Part shown: positions 34,334-43,419 of the stretch, one piece after another
Layout: each line of letters begins with the position of its first letter
Position numbering within the stretch: the stretch's first letter is position 1
Origin: Bradyrhizobium sp. CSA112
GTDB taxonomy: Bacteria; Pseudomonadota; Alphaproteobacteria; Rhizobiales; Xanthobacteraceae
NCBI RefSeq assembly: GCF_029051645.1
Contig: NZ_JAACFS010000002.1
Location: 248,001-312,000 of the forward strand
Reading direction: 5' to 3'
DNA length: 64,000 nt
The notes under the pieces: generated by a model
The model's database searches: none
What the model saw: only the letters and a program-made list of their open reading frames with translations
Told to the model about the DNA's origin: nothing
Made by a program: the position numbers and the translations under genes

Positions 34334-35704
34334 ATGGCGGCATCAGAAACGGGAAGCCCGGCTTGGCCCGGCGCGCGCTCCGGCAGCGGCTCCGGCGTTT
34401 CGGTCCTGGTGGCGGTCGCCATCGTCGTTGCCGACATGGTCGGCGTCGGCGTCTTCACCAGCCTCGGCTTTCAGGTCAAGGACATTCCCTCCGGCTTTTC
34501 GATCCTGCTGCTCTGGACCGTCGGCGGCATCGTCGCGCTGTGCGGGGTGTTTTCCTACGGCGAACTCGGCGCGATGTTTCCGCGCTCGAGCGGCGAGTAC
34601 AACTTCCTCGGCCGGGCCTATCATCCGGCCTTCGGCTTTGTGGCCGGCTGGGTGTCGGCGACGGTCGGCTTCGCCGCGCCCGTCGCGCTGGCCGCCATGG
34701 CGTTCGGCGAGTACGGCAGGTCGGTGCTTCCAGATGCGCCGCCGGTGGTGCTCGCGGTCGGTGTGGTCTGGCTGGTGTCGCTGGTGCAACTCGCCGGCAT
34801 CAGGCATTCCTCGACCTTCCAGCTTATCGCCACCATCCTGAAGGTGGCGCTGATCATAGCCTTTCTTGCCTGCGGTTTCATAATCGGCACGGCGCAGCCG
34901 GTGTCGTTTGCGCCTTCAGCCTCCGACTTCACCCATATCGTCAGCGCGCCGTTCGCGATCAGCCTGGTATTCGTGATGTATTCGTTCTCGGGCTGGAACG
35001 CGGCGACCTACATCATCGGCGAGGTGAGGTCGCCGGAGCGCAATGTGCCGCGCGCGATGCTGATCGGAACGCTGATCGTGCTCGTATTGTACGTCGCGCT
35101 CAACGCGGTGTTCCTGCATACCGCGCCGATCGACAAGCTCGCCGGCCAACTCGATGTCGCCCGGATTTCCGGCAGTCACATCTTCGGCGAAATCGGCGGC
35201 CGCATTGTCGGCGCGATGATCTGCTTCGGATTGATCTCCTCGATCAGTGCCATGATGTGGATCGGGCCGCGCGTCATGATGACGATGGGCGAGGACATTC
35301 CAGTGCTGCGGGCGTTCGCCCGAAGGTCGCCCGGCGGTGCGCCGGCTTACGCCATTCTGTTTCAACTCACGGTCGCGAGCCTGATGCTGTTTACGCGCAG
35401 CTTCGAGGCGGTGCTTGAATTCATCCAGTTCTCCTTGTTGTTCTGTTCTTTCTTTACCGTGCTCGGGGTCATCAAGCTGCGGATTACGCATCCCGACCTG
35501 CCGCGGCCCTACCGCGCCTGGGGATACCCGGTAACCCCGGTGGTTTTCCTGCTCGTGACCGGTTTCATGATGTACTATCTCCTGACCGAACAGCCGCTGC
35601 GCTCGTTCCTTGGTCTTCTGATCATGTTTTCCGGTCTCCTGATTTACGCCGTCTTCCGCAAGCGGGAAAATCAAGTCCCCGCGGCCGCAGCAGGCCACGA
35701 ATGA
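34334..35704 (+). CDS. APC family amino acid permease
   Basis: An inner membrane secondary transporter of the amino acid-polyamine-organocation family, about 12 helices, 456 residues from the ATG at 34334. The conserved first-helix motif is seen as ADMVGVGVFTSLG, and SGEYNFLGRAYHPAFGF and FSGWNAATYIIGEVRSPERN are further family landmarks. It looks nearest to the cationic amino acid/YfnA-like group, but the substrate cannot be deduced. Another in-frame ATG at 34295 lacks a ribosome site. Its stop overlaps the start of the next gene by four bases (ATGA). Confidence 0.88.
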   Translation: MAASETGSPAWPGARSGSGSGVSVLVAVAIVVADMVGVGVFTSLGFQVKDIPSGFSILLLWTVGGIVALCGVFSYGELGAMFPRSSGEYNFLGRAYHPAFGFVAGWVSATVGFAAPVALAAMAFGEYGRSVLPDAPPVVLAVGVVWLVSLVQLAGIRHSSTFQLIATILKVALIIAFLACGFIIGTAQPVSFAPSASDFTHIVSAPFAISLVFVMYSFSGWNAATYIIGEVRSPERNVPRAMLIGTLIVLVLYVALNAVFLHTAPIDKLAGQLDVARISGSHIFGEIGGRIVGAMICFGLISSISAMMWIGPRVMMTMGEDIPVLRAFARRSPGGAPAYAILFQLTVASLMLFTRSFEAVLEFIQFSLLFCSFFTVLGVIKLRITHPDLPRPYRAWGYPVTPVVFLLVTGFMMYYLLTEQPLRSFLGLLIMFSGLLIYAVFRKRENQVPAAAAGHE

Positions 35705-36921
35705 ACATGCTGCATTCCCTGAGAATGGCGACGCTTGCTGCTGTCATGCTGCTGGCGGCCGTGGCTGCCGTTCATGCCCAAACCGCAACGGTGGACGACA
35801 CCGCGAAATTTCTGGCGGGCATGATGCCGTCGGCGGAATCGCCGCTCGCGCCGCTCACCAGGGATCCGGCCTGGCAGCGGCACGCCAAATTTTTCGACAC
35901 CGCGTTCGAGAAACTCGAGCAGCGCCAACTATCGCGGATCCGCGCCTGGGCGGATACCAATCTGGCGGCGCCGCGGCCGACCATGTTCTACATGTTCTCA
36001 GGTCCGGACTTTCTCTATGCGAACGCATTCTATTCGAAAGCTTCGACCTACGTGCTGAGCGCGCTCGAGCCGGTGGGTTCGGTGCCTGACCTCTCGAGAT
36101 TGTCGCGCGGCGGCATCGCGTCTGCGCTCTACAACGTCGAGCGCTCGCTCGGTTCGATCCTGAGCTTCAGCTTCTTCATCACCAAGCAGATGAAGACCGA
36201 TCTGCAGGCGGACCAGATCAGCGGCACACTGCCTATCCTCTACGTGTTCCTGGCGCGCTCGGGCATGACCGTGAAGGGCGTCAGTCCGATCTCGCTGGAC
36301 GACAAGGGGGCGGCATATTTCGCGGGCGAAAATCCCGGGCCGAACGCCGTACGCGGCGTGCGCATCATCTTCGCCGGCAGCGACGGTCAGGAAAAGACCC
36401 TGTATTATTTCTCGACCGATCTCTCCAATTCCGGCGTGAAGGCGAGCGGTTTCCTGAAATTCTGTGCGACGCTCGCGCCCGGCAACAGCCTGATCAAGAG
36501 CGCCTCCTATCTGCTGCATTCCGGCAACTTCACCACGGTGCGCGACTTCCTGCTCAACAACAGCGCCACCATCATCCAGGACGATTCCGGAATCCCGCTT
36601 GCCTATTACAGCACGAAGAAATGGCGCTTCTTCCCGTTCGGCCGTTATCTGGGACCGATCGACGAATTCGAGGGGCGCTATCAGGAATCCTACGCCGCGC
36701 TGTTCCGGCGCGCGCAGCCGATCGATTTCGGGATCGGCTATCGATGGCGCACGCCAGAATCGAATTTGCTGCTCTCGGTGAGATTGCCTGACGATGGGTC
36801 GACCGCCGCCGACGCCACGTCGTCGACCGAGGCGCCGCTGTCGCCGCCACGACCGCGCAGGCCGCGACCGCCGGCGGATATCGGACCGCAGCCGCGAGGC
36901 GGATTTTTCTTCTGGCGCTAA
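35701..36921 (+). CDS. exported protein of unknown function, paired with permease
   Basis: Function unknown. The 406-residue protein has a signal peptide (MRMATLAAVMLLAAVAAVHAQ-type, residues about 8-27), then a compact globular domain with aromatic-rich stretches (TMFYMFSGPDFLYANAFY, STKKWRFFPFGRYLG). A Pro/Arg-rich tail ends in FFFWR. It starts inside the permease stop codon, so translation is coupled. It may be a periplasmic partner of the transporter or simply a co-transcribed gene. Probably periplasmic or outer-membrane-associated; I recognise no catalytic motif. Confidence 0.78.
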   Translation: MNMLHSLRMATLAAVMLLAAVAAVHAQTATVDDTAKFLAGMMPSAESPLAPLTRDPAWQRHAKFFDTAFEKLEQRQLSRIRAWADTNLAAPRPTMFYMFSGPDFLYANAFYSKASTYVLSALEPVGSVPDLSRLSRGGIASALYNVERSLGSILSFSFFITKQMKTDLQADQISGTLPILYVFLARSGMTVKGVSPISLDDKGAAYFAGENPGPNAVRGVRIIFAGSDGQEKTLYYFSTDLSNSGVKASGFLKFCATLAPGNSLIKSASYLLHSGNFTTVRDFLLNNSATIIQDDSGIPLAYYSTKKWRFFPFGRYLGPIDEFEGRYQESYAALFRRAQPIDFGIGYRWRTPESNLLLSVRLPDDGSTAADATSSTEAPLSPPRPRRPRPPADIGPQPRGGFFFWR

Positions 36922-36949
36922 GCGGCGAAACTCAGGTGAAGCGTCGCAT

Positions 36950-37300
36950 TCACGAACTGTTGACGCCGCGCCAGCGCCCGTAGCGCCACGGTAGATACCA
37001 GCGCGCGCCCGGAGGTGTTGTGAGTGGCACGTTGTCGATGCCGGACGTGCCCCAGGGATGGCAGCGCAGGATCCGCGCCAGCGTCATCCAGCCGCCGCCC
37101 CATAGGCCGAAGCGCTCGATCGCTTCATCGCCATACACCGAACATGTCGGCAAATGCCGGCAGTTGTAGCCAACCAGCAGCGACAGTGTGTGCCGGTAGA
37201 TCCAGATCAGCACGCGTCCCGCATTTCGCGGCAGACGACGGACTGTGCTGGCACAATCCGTGCATTGTTTTTGACGTGACGAACGGTCTGCGGGCACCAT
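36950..37300 (-). CDS. yidD: membrane protein insertion efficiency factor YidD
   Basis: A 116-residue small peripheral membrane protein that helps YidC insert inner membrane proteins. The whole YidD signature is visible: WIYRHTLSLLVGYNCRHLPTCSVYGDEAIERFG and LARILRCHPWG, with the three conserved cysteines in NCRHLPTC and RC. It is somewhat longer than the 70-85-residue enteric form because of extra residues at both ends. It stands alone here rather than in the usual rnpA-yidC setting. ATG 37300 is the only Met start. Confidence 0.93.
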   Translation of the reverse strand: MVPADRSSRQKQCTDCASTVRRLPRNAGRVLIWIYRHTLSLLVGYNCRHLPTCSVYGDEAIERFGLWGGGWMTLARILRCHPWGTSGIDNVPLTTPPGARWYLPWRYGRWRGVNSS

Positions 37301-37537
37301 GCCGAACTATGTACGTAGTTTTGCGGGCGTTCCCAAGCAAGGAACTTAATGCCTGCAGATATTTACGCCACAGTTCACAATTATCGCACTGCGAAGCAGC
37401 GCAGCAATCCAAGGTATTATGGACGACACAGGACAGCACAGTTACCGTTTTGATACGGATCGATGACAGAATCATCTTGCGATAAAACCGGAGCCATTGC
37501 CGCTATTCGTGGACGGGGCTTGGGGGAAGGAACCAAA

Positions 37538-38467
37538 TTGAGGTTTGTGAGGTCGCTGAAATTTCGCGGCTGGGCGCTTCTCGGCGCCACCGCCCTCTGT
37601 CTCGCATTGCCTGGCGCGATCACGGCGCTGGGTAATTCGGCTCACGCCGGCGGAACCCTCGAAGAACGCAAACAGCCGATGCGTTTCAAATGGAATGCGT
37701 GCCAGCCCGATTGCAGAGGCTGGGTCTCGGCTGTCGGCATCGTCACTTCAGAAAGTCCAAAGGAGTTCGACGAATTCGCCAAGAATCGTCAGCTCGCCGG
37801 CGCAACCATCGTGCTGGATTCCAGCGGCGGCTCGGTCAACGATTCCATCGCGCTTGGCCGGCGGTTTCGCAATCTCGGTGCGCTGACCACGGTCGGCGCC
37901 ACCGTGCGCACGAAGACCCCGCAAGGCGAACGCGCGAGCGTGGCGCCGGAAGCCTATTGCGAGTCGATGTGCGTGTTCCTGCTTCTGTCAGGCAAGACCC
38001 GCTACGTGCCGCCGGTCGCGCACGTCCGCGTGCACCAGATCTGGATGGGCGATCGTGCCGACGATGCCAAGGCCGCGAGCTACACCGCGCAGGATCTGAT
38101 GATCGTGCAGCGCGACATCGGCCGGCTCACGAAATACACCTTCGAAATGGGCGGAACCGGCGATCTGCTGTCGCTCGCGCTAAGCGTGCCGCCGTGGGAA
38201 GATCTGCACGAATTGTCGCGCGGTGAACTGCGCCTGGCCAACCTCATCACGACCGATGCGGCCGCCGATGTGTTCCCGCAGGACAATGCGTCGGTGCCGA
38301 TGGCCGAGGCGAAGCCCGCCAAGCCGCAGGACCGCTTCGTCAGTTCCACCGTCGGGGGCGAGGCGCAGCCGGGCAAGTCCACCAAGACCGCCGAAGCCGC
38401 GGCTCCGACGGGTGGCTCTGCGGCGGCGCCGGCCCAGCCGACGCCGGCTCAGCCGCAGCAGAAGTAA
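37538..38467 (+). CDS. ClpP-fold-like periplasmic protein (COG3904 type)
   Basis: Unknown function. After a signal peptide (FRGWALLGATALCLALPGAI) the protein has a fold reminiscent of ClpP/crotonase proteins: VLDSSGGSVNDSIALGRRFR matches the oxyanion-type GGS loop, and YCESMCVFLLLSGKTRYVPP matches the region of the serine position (here Ser in CESMCVF), followed by VRVHQIW with a possible His. Whether it is a protease is not proven. The C-terminal 60 residues are Pro/Ala/Lys-rich. I take the TTG 37538 (AAGGA six bases upstream) over the ATG 37463; it is 309 residues. Confidence 0.75.
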   Translation: MRFVRSLKFRGWALLGATALCLALPGAITALGNSAHAGGTLEERKQPMRFKWNACQPDCRGWVSAVGIVTSESPKEFDEFAKNRQLAGATIVLDSSGGSVNDSIALGRRFRNLGALTTVGATVRTKTPQGERASVAPEAYCESMCVFLLLSGKTRYVPPVAHVRVHQIWMGDRADDAKAASYTAQDLMIVQRDIGRLTKYTFEMGGTGDLLSLALSVPPWEDLHELSRGELRLANLITTDAAADVFPQDNASVPMAEAKPAKPQDRFVSSTVGGEAQPGKSTKTAEAAAPTGGSAAAPAQPTPAQPQQK

Positions 38468-38486
38468 GCCGTATCCTGGCAGACTA

Positions 38487-38586
38487 CGTCATCATCCGCG
38501 AAAGCGGATGATCCAGTACGCCCCGGCGTTGGGATAAATCGAGAATTCCCGGCGTGCTGGATACCCCGCATTCGCGGGGTATGACG
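38487..38586. repeat. palindromic repeat
   Basis: Starts CGTCATCATCCGCGAAAGCGG and ends CCGCATTCGCGGGGTATGACG; the two ends are imperfect inverted copies of a type also seen at 24629 and 54082. It fills the gap between two convergent genes. Confidence 0.7.
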
Positions 38587-38607
38587 ACGGTATGCTGGGC
38601 TCGCCCC

Positions 38608-39057
38608 TTACGCCGACGCCGGCTGCTTGGCCTTTGCTTCGATCTGGCCGATGGCGTCGACCACGGCGTCGAAGGTCAGCATGGTCGAGGCGTGCCGCGC
38701 CTTGTAGTCGCGCACCGGTTCGAGCAAGGCGATGTCGGCCCATTTGCCTTGCGGGGGGCCGCCATTTTCCTTCAGCATCTTGCGGACGGTTTCTCGCAAC
38801 TCGCGTAACTCGCTAGCCGTCGAGCCGACGACATGGCTTGCCATGATCGAGGAGGAGGCCTGGCCGAGTGCACAGGCCTTCACGTCGTGGGCGAAGTCGG
38901 TGACCACGGACCCGTCCATCTTGAGGTCGACCTTGACGGTCGAACCGCACAGTTTGGAGTGGGCGGTGGCGCTGGCGTGGGGGTCGGGGAGGCGGCCGAT
39001 GCGGGGGATATTGCCCGCCAGTTCGATGATCCGCTTGTTGTAGATGTCGTTCAGCAT
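38608..39057 (-). CDS. iron-sulfur cluster scaffold-like protein (NifU/IscU N-terminal type)
   Basis: A 149-residue cytoplasmic protein of the IscU/NifU_N fold, which assembles Fe-S clusters. Two of the usual ligand cysteines are present, C37 (KLCGS) and C62 (KACALGQASSS); the third, normally near the C-terminal helix, is not seen, so cluster building may be altered or use another residue. The rest (LLEPVRDYKARHASTMLTFDAV) matches the family end. ATG 39057 follows no obvious alternative. It is divergent from folE. Confidence 0.85.
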   Translation of the reverse strand: MLNDIYNKRIIELAGNIPRIGRLPDPHASATAHSKLCGSTVKVDLKMDGSVVTDFAHDVKACALGQASSSIMASHVVGSTASELRELRETVRKMLKENGGPPQGKWADIALLEPVRDYKARHASTMLTFDAVVDAIGQIEAKAKQPASA

Positions 39058-39290
39058 GAGAATCGGTGTCCCGGGCGGCGGTGCGGGTGCCCTTGGCGGC
39101 TGGGTTTCATCGTCCTATATATGGACAGGAACGGCGGAAAAACAGCCCGGCCGTTCGCCGAAGACGGCCCGACATGGAAACCAGTTCGGCCGCCAGCGTT
39201 TTTGTGGATGGGACTCAGGCGCCCGGCGGCAAAGCTGCCCCGTCTGCCCGGTGACACTCCGGTCTTTGTGGCCGGTCGAACGGAGAAGAC

Positions 39291-40013
39291 ATGGACGCAT
39301 TGATCAAATCCCTCCGCCCAGGCAAGCCTTCTGAAATCAGGCCTTCCGAAGTGAAATCGCCCGATGTGGCCCCGGAAACCCGCTCGGCCGAGCTCGACCC
39401 GGCCGAGTTCCTCGCCGCCGCCGTCCGCGCCGACCTGCCGCGACCGTCGCGCGCGGAGGCCGAACAGGCCGTACATACGTTGCTCAGCTATATCGGGGAG
39501 AACCCCGGCCGCGAGGGTCTTTTGGATACGCCGCGCCGCGTGGTCGAAGCCTTCGACGAACTCTATCAGGGCTACCACCAGTGCCCGGCCGAGGTGCTGG
39601 ACCGCACCTTTGGCGAAACCGCGGGCTACGACGATTTCGTCCTGGTTCGCGACATCGAATTCACCTCGCAATGCGAGCATCACATGATGCCGTTCTACGG
39701 CAGGGCGCATATCGCCTATACGCCGGTGGAGCGGGTGGTCGGCCTGTCGAAGCTGGCGCGGCTGACTGACATCTTCGCCCGCCGCCTGCAGACCCAGGAG
39801 CACCTGACTGCTCAGATTGCGGCTGCAATCGACGAGGTCCTAAAACCCCGCGGTGTTGCCGTGCTGATCGAGGCGGAGCATACCTGCATGTCGGTGCGCG
39901 GCGTCGCCAAGCATGGCGCCATGACGTTCACCAGCCGGTTCACCGGCATGTTCCGCGACAATCCGGCGGAGCAGCAGCGTTTCCTGTCCCTGGTGCGAGG
40001 ACCGAACCGGTAA
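39291..40013 (+). CDS. folE: GTP cyclohydrolase I FolE
   Basis: The first enzyme of tetrahydrofolate synthesis, converting GTP to dihydroneopterin triphosphate; a zinc enzyme forming decamers. The 240-residue product has a low-complexity N-terminal extension (about 1-45) and the complete catalytic domain. Zinc ligands are in [12 protein letters not shown] (Cys and His) and [10 protein letters not shown] (Cys), and the substrate motif VGLSKLARL is present. GGAGA precedes the ATG by six bases. It is upstream of hisI, with a dispersed repeat between. Confidence 0.96.
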   Translation: MDALIKSLRPGKPSEIRPSEVKSPDVAPETRSAELDPAEFLAAAVRADLPRPSRAEAEQAVHTLLSYIGENPGREGLLDTPRRVVEAFDELYQGYHQCPAEVLDRTFGETAGYDDFVLVRDIEFTSQCEHHMMPFYGRAHIAYTPVERVVGLSKLARLTDIFARRLQTQEHLTAQIAAAIDEVLKPRGVAVLIEAEHTCMSVRGVAKHGAMTFTSRFTGMFRDNPAEQQRFLSLVRGPNR

Positions 40014-40030
40014 CCTCGTCGCTTCTTTGA

Positions 40031-40083
40031 TTGACGCGTTTTCTTCACGCGAACCGGCGTCCACTTCGCTTGAAAACGCTATG
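40031..40083. repeat. dispersed repeat, full-length version
   Basis: The inverted counterpart of the block at 1109: read on the minus strand it is CATAGCGTTTTCAAGCGAAG, then TGGACGCCGGTTCG, then CGTGAAGAAAACGCGTCA. The copy at 1109 lacks the middle 14 bases. It occupies the folE-hisI gap and rules out the TTG at 40027 as a hisI start. Confidence 0.75.
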
Positions 40084-40101
40084 GATTCTGCGAGGCTTTC
40101 C

Positions 40102-40521
40102 GTGTCCGCTTCAAAACATGACCATGACCGCGAAGAAGGGCTGGAATTCCAGCCCAAATTCGACGCGTCCGGGCTCGTGACCTGTGTCGCGACCGATGCG
40201 GCGACCGGCGACGTGCTGATGGTCGCGCACATGAACGACGAAGCGCTGCGCAAGACGATCGAAAGCGGCGACGCCTGGTATTTCAGCCGTTCGCGCAATG
40301 CGTTGTGGCGAAAAGGCGAGACTTCGGGTCAGACCCAGCGCGTGGTCGAGATGCGGATGGATTGCGATCAGGACGCGGTCTGGATCAGGGTGGAGCAGAT
40401 CGGTGCCGCCTGTCACACCGGCCGGCGGTCCTGTTTCTACCGAAAGGTCGATAACGGTGCGCGATTGTCGTTCGTCGACGCCGACCGCCTGTTCGATCCG
40501 AAGGCGGTCTACCGCGAATAG
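40102..40521 (+). CDS. hisI: phosphoribosyl-AMP cyclohydrolase HisI
   Basis: Opens the purine ring of phosphoribosyl-AMP in histidine synthesis. The 139-residue monofunctional form (no HisE domain) has the metal- and substrate-binding stretches [29 protein letters not shown], and [18 protein letters not shown] choose the GTG at 40102 with GAGG six bases upstream; ATG 40081 would add seven residues and TTG 40027 lies in a repeat. It follows folE on the same strand after 88 bases. Confidence 0.95.
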   Translation: MSASKHDHDREEGLEFQPKFDASGLVTCVATDAATGDVLMVAHMNDEALRKTIESGDAWYFSRSRNALWRKGETSGQTQRVVEMRMDCDQDAVWIRVEQIGAACHTGRRSCFYRKVDNGARLSFVDADRLFDPKAVYRE

Positions 40522-40539
40522 CTTCGGATTGTCTGACCG

Positions 40540-42657
40540 TCATTCCAGCAGCTCGGCGATCATGCGCGCTGCGCGTCTTGCCCCATCGGCCTCGACAGGT
40601 TTCGGCTTATCCGACCTCGATAAAGCCAGCATCATCGCATCGGCAATCATGTCCGGCGTGGAGGCGGCGAAATCCATTTGAATTCCTGCGCCGTAGCGGC
40701 GAAGGCGATGAGCGACGTGAAAGGTCTGCTCAAAATGATTTCGTAGCGGAAAATAGACAAACGGCGTGCCGGCGGCAGCAAGTTCCATGCAGGTGGTCAG
40801 CCCGCCCTGCACCAACGCAAGATCACAGGCCGCAAGATGGCGATCGAGATTGGCGACGAACGCCCGTACCTCGACGCCCGCAGGCGCGGCCAGCGACGCC
40901 GCTTCGATGCGCGGGCCGGCGACGACGATCATGCGCAGGTCCGGAAGCTTTGCCTTCACCATGGGATAGGCCTGCAGGATGCGCCGTATCAGGTGCGCAC
41001 CGACGCCTGAGCCGCCGACGGTGACAATGCAAATCCGCTCGTCGTCGCGGTAACCCAGTCTTTCGCGAAGGGCTTCCCGGCTACCGAAGCCCTGCGGATG
41101 CTCGCCAATGATGTAGCCGGTAAAATCGAAATGCTTCGGTATCCAGTCGCGCATCGGAGGCAGATCTGCGCCGAACGACAGCGGCACGATGTCTTCAGGT
41201 GTACCTACGAAAATCGAGCGATCGCGCACCGTCGGATGCCGTTCGACATGCTCGATCATCTCTGCGTTATAGTCGCTCGTAAGGAACGCCTCGTGCTCGC
41301 CGCCGGATGGCATCGGGACGTAACCGACAAAGTCCGTCAGCCAGGCAAGCCTCGCTTTCTTCAGTTCGGGGTGCTCGTGCCAGTAATGGTCGATGTCCCA
41401 GGCTTCGTCCGCGATCACAAGGTCGTAGGCGCCTTGCTCGACCGCCTCCTGGAAGATCATGAAATTCCTGATCAGCACTTCATCCATGCGGCGGAGCGCC
41501 TGAAAGCAGTGCAATTCATGCTCGCCGCTTTCGAGTTCGATATGCCGCGTCTCGCTGGCAAGCCGCGCGCTTAGCGGATGAACCTGCTCGTTGCTGGCTT
41601 CGAGCAGACGCGTGACCGGATCCTGCGCCAGCCAGTCCACGCCGAGATCGGGATGGAGCCTGCGCAACTCGCGCGCGATGGCAATGTCGCGGCGGCCATG
41701 CCCGAGGCCGATCGGCGAGGAGAGGTAGAGGGCACGTTTCCCGGCCTTGTTGCCTTGGACGATCCGGCGCGCTGGCGCCGCGATGCCGAGTCTTCGATCG
41801 ACGAAGTCGTTGATCAGCGTGTTTGCCTTTGCCGGGTACCGTCCAAGCGGGTTATGTCCGCCGCCTCTGATCGTGACGAACTCCGAGCCGCTCACCGCCG
41901 CGTGCGCGGCCTTCGCGCGCTCGTGGGGTTGGATCTGGTCGTTGTCGCCATGGATGAACAGAACCGGACAGCGAATCTTGCGGTACATTTCTTCACTGAC
42001 GTCGAAGCCGGGAGGAATGCTGCGCGCTTCCACTGTGCTGACCAGCGTCGGACCGCTGGTCTCGGCGGCCCAGCCGATTCCGTCCTCGATCTGCTTGGTC
42101 GAATGCGGCTCGCTGCAGAGGTTGCGAATGAAGAACTCAGCGAAGTCGGGATAGTTCTTCAGCCAGTAATCGCGGTTGAACTTGTCCCAGCCTTCATAAC
42201 GGTCGCGTGCGGCCAAAAAGTGCGATGCGGCCAACCTTTCGTAGTGTGCAGGTCCGATGGTCGAGACCGTACCGGCAAGTATCGCTGCCCTGGTGCGCTC
42301 GGGATGATACGCCGCCAGAACGGAGGCGAGCAGGCCGCCGAACGAGAGCCCGACCAGGATCGCTTGGCCGACGTCGAGAGCATCCATCACGGCGAGGGCG
42401 TCGGCCAGATAATTGTCCAGCGTGTAGGCGGCGACATCCCTGGGGCGATCGGATTTGCCATTGCCGCGCCCGTCATAGGTGATGCAGCGGAAGCGCTCGC
42501 TGAAGCAAGGTAGCTGCGCCTTGTAGATTCGCGAGTGAACGATGCTCCAGGGCGGGATGAACAGCATGGTGTCCGTGGCGTCACCATAAATTTCGTAGGC
42601 GAGATTTACGCCGTCGCGGGTGACGAAACCCGCGCTATCAGGCAATTTTGCCCGCAT
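40540..42657 (-). CDS. alpha/beta hydrolase fused to a glycosyltransferase
   Basis: A 705-residue cytoplasmic fusion. Residues about 1-290 are an alpha/beta hydrolase with nucleophile S105 (GLSFGG), acid near D238-D240 (HGDNDQI) and H268 (GGGHNPLG). A linker (290-306) leads to a GT-B-type glycosyltransferase (about 308-705) opening YLSSPIGLGHGRRDIAIA and ending with the UGT-like donor site LVQGGLTTCMELAAAGTPF. The two domains could act in turn on one molecule, for example esterifying or freeing and then glycosylating a small compound. ATG 42657 follows GAGGTG and lies four bases past the TetR stop, so they are one operon. Confidence 0.85.
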   Translation of the reverse strand: MRAKLPDSAGFVTRDGVNLAYEIYGDATDTMLFIPPWSIVHSRIYKAQLPCFSERFRCITYDGRGNGKSDRPRDVAAYTLDNYLADALAVMDALDVGQAILVGLSFGGLLASVLAAYHPERTRAAILAGTVSTIGPAHYERLAASHFLAARDRYEGWDKFNRDYWLKNYPDFAEFFIRNLCSEPHSTKQIEDGIGWAAETSGPTLVSTVEARSIPPGFDVSEEMYRKIRCPVLFIHGDNDQIQPHERAKAAHAAVSGSEFVTIRGGGHNPLGRYPAKANTLINDFVDRRLGIAAPARRIVQGNKAGKRALYLSSPIGLGHGRRDIAIARELRRLHPDLGVDWLAQDPVTRLLEASNEQVHPLSARLASETRHIELESGEHELHCFQALRRMDEVLIRNFMIFQEAVEQGAYDLVIADEAWDIDHYWHEHPELKKARLAWLTDFVGYVPMPSGGEHEAFLTSDYNAEMIEHVERHPTVRDRSIFVGTPEDIVPLSFGADLPPMRDWIPKHFDFTGYIIGEHPQGFGSREALRERLGYRDDERICIVTVGGSGVGAHLIRRILQAYPMVKAKLPDLRMIVVAGPRIEAASLAAPAGVEVRAFVANLDRHLAACDLALVQGGLTTCMELAAAGTPFVYFPLRNHFEQTFHVAHRLRRYGAGIQMDFAASTPDMIADAMMLALSRSDKPKPVEADGARRAARMIAELLE

Positions 42658-42661
42658 GGCA

Positions 42662-43279
42662 TCACCTCTTGTCTGACGAGGATCCTTCCGCAATCCGGAT
42701 GAGGTCACCGACGCGACGAAGCGATGCGCGGATCGGTGAGCCCTTCTTTTCCAAGCCGAGCAGGAACAGGCTTTCGCCCCCGATAAAGCAGGAGGCGGCG
42801 ATCGCGCCGACCTCCTCGGCCGAGAAGGGGCCGAGGGGACCGATCTTCTGTTCAGCCGCCCGGACCACTCCCACGATCAGATCGACCCAACCCATAAGGC
42901 CGGCGCGGATCACCTTGGCGACTTCCGCGTCATGCCAGCTCACGGCGATCAGCTCCTGCAGCACCCGCACATAGCCTGAGGCGATGTCCTCATCCAGGTA
43001 GTCGCAGGCGCGGTCCCACTGCTCGGACAGTTTCAGTGACGTGTCACCGAACAATTTGTTCTGCCGGTCCAGGAGCTGAGCGTTGAGATATTCGAACAGC
43101 TCGAGGACCAGGTTCTGCTTGGACCCGAAGTGATAATGAATCTGGCTCAAGGGCACGGCTGCCTCTGCCGCGACTTCACGGGTGGACAGTCCGGCATAGC
43201 CGGCGCGACGCAGCACTTTCTTGGCAGCTTCGAGCAAGCCGGTGCTGGTCTCAATCTTCTTCACTGCCGCGCGCGCCAT
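42662..43279 (-). CDS. TetR family transcriptional regulator
   Basis: A 205-residue repressor-type regulator. The N-terminal helix-turn-helix is clear (GLLEAAKKVLRRAGYAGLST, then EVAAEAAVPLSQIHYHFGSK); the C-terminal half would bind a ligand. I chose the ATG at 43279, with GAGGC upstream, rather than the frame to 43423, which runs into the end of mddA. It lies between mddA and the hydrolase-glycosyltransferase gene, all on one strand, and is a natural candidate for binding the perfect palindrome at 44321 upstream of mddA. Confidence 0.9.
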   Translation of the reverse strand: MARAAVKKIETSTGLLEAAKKVLRRAGYAGLSTREVAAEAAVPLSQIHYHFGSKQNLVLELFEYLNAQLLDRQNKLFGDTSLKLSEQWDRACDYLDEDIASGYVRVLQELIAVSWHDAEVAKVIRAGLMGWVDLIVGVVRAAEQKIGPLGPFSAEEVGAIAASCFIGGESLFLLGLEKKGSPIRASLRRVGDLIRIAEGSSSDKR

Positions 43280-43419
43280 GGTGCCTCGTGATGCGATGGA
43301 AGTAGCCAAGACGCTACATGAAATCCGGTCGAAATGGCCAGGCTCGGCGTTTTGCCCTCCAGCCGTCGGAAGACCGATGCCCGGCGTCAAGCCGGGCACT
43401 GTGAAACAACCAATGCATG

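Noticed and set aside
34255..35418. A 387-codon plus-strand frame overlapping the APC permease
   Set aside because: Out of frame with the clear permease and Arg-rich; a shadow.
40027..40101. An upstream TTG start for hisI
   Set aside because: This stretch is the dispersed repeat; a GTG with a good ribosome site lies at 40102.
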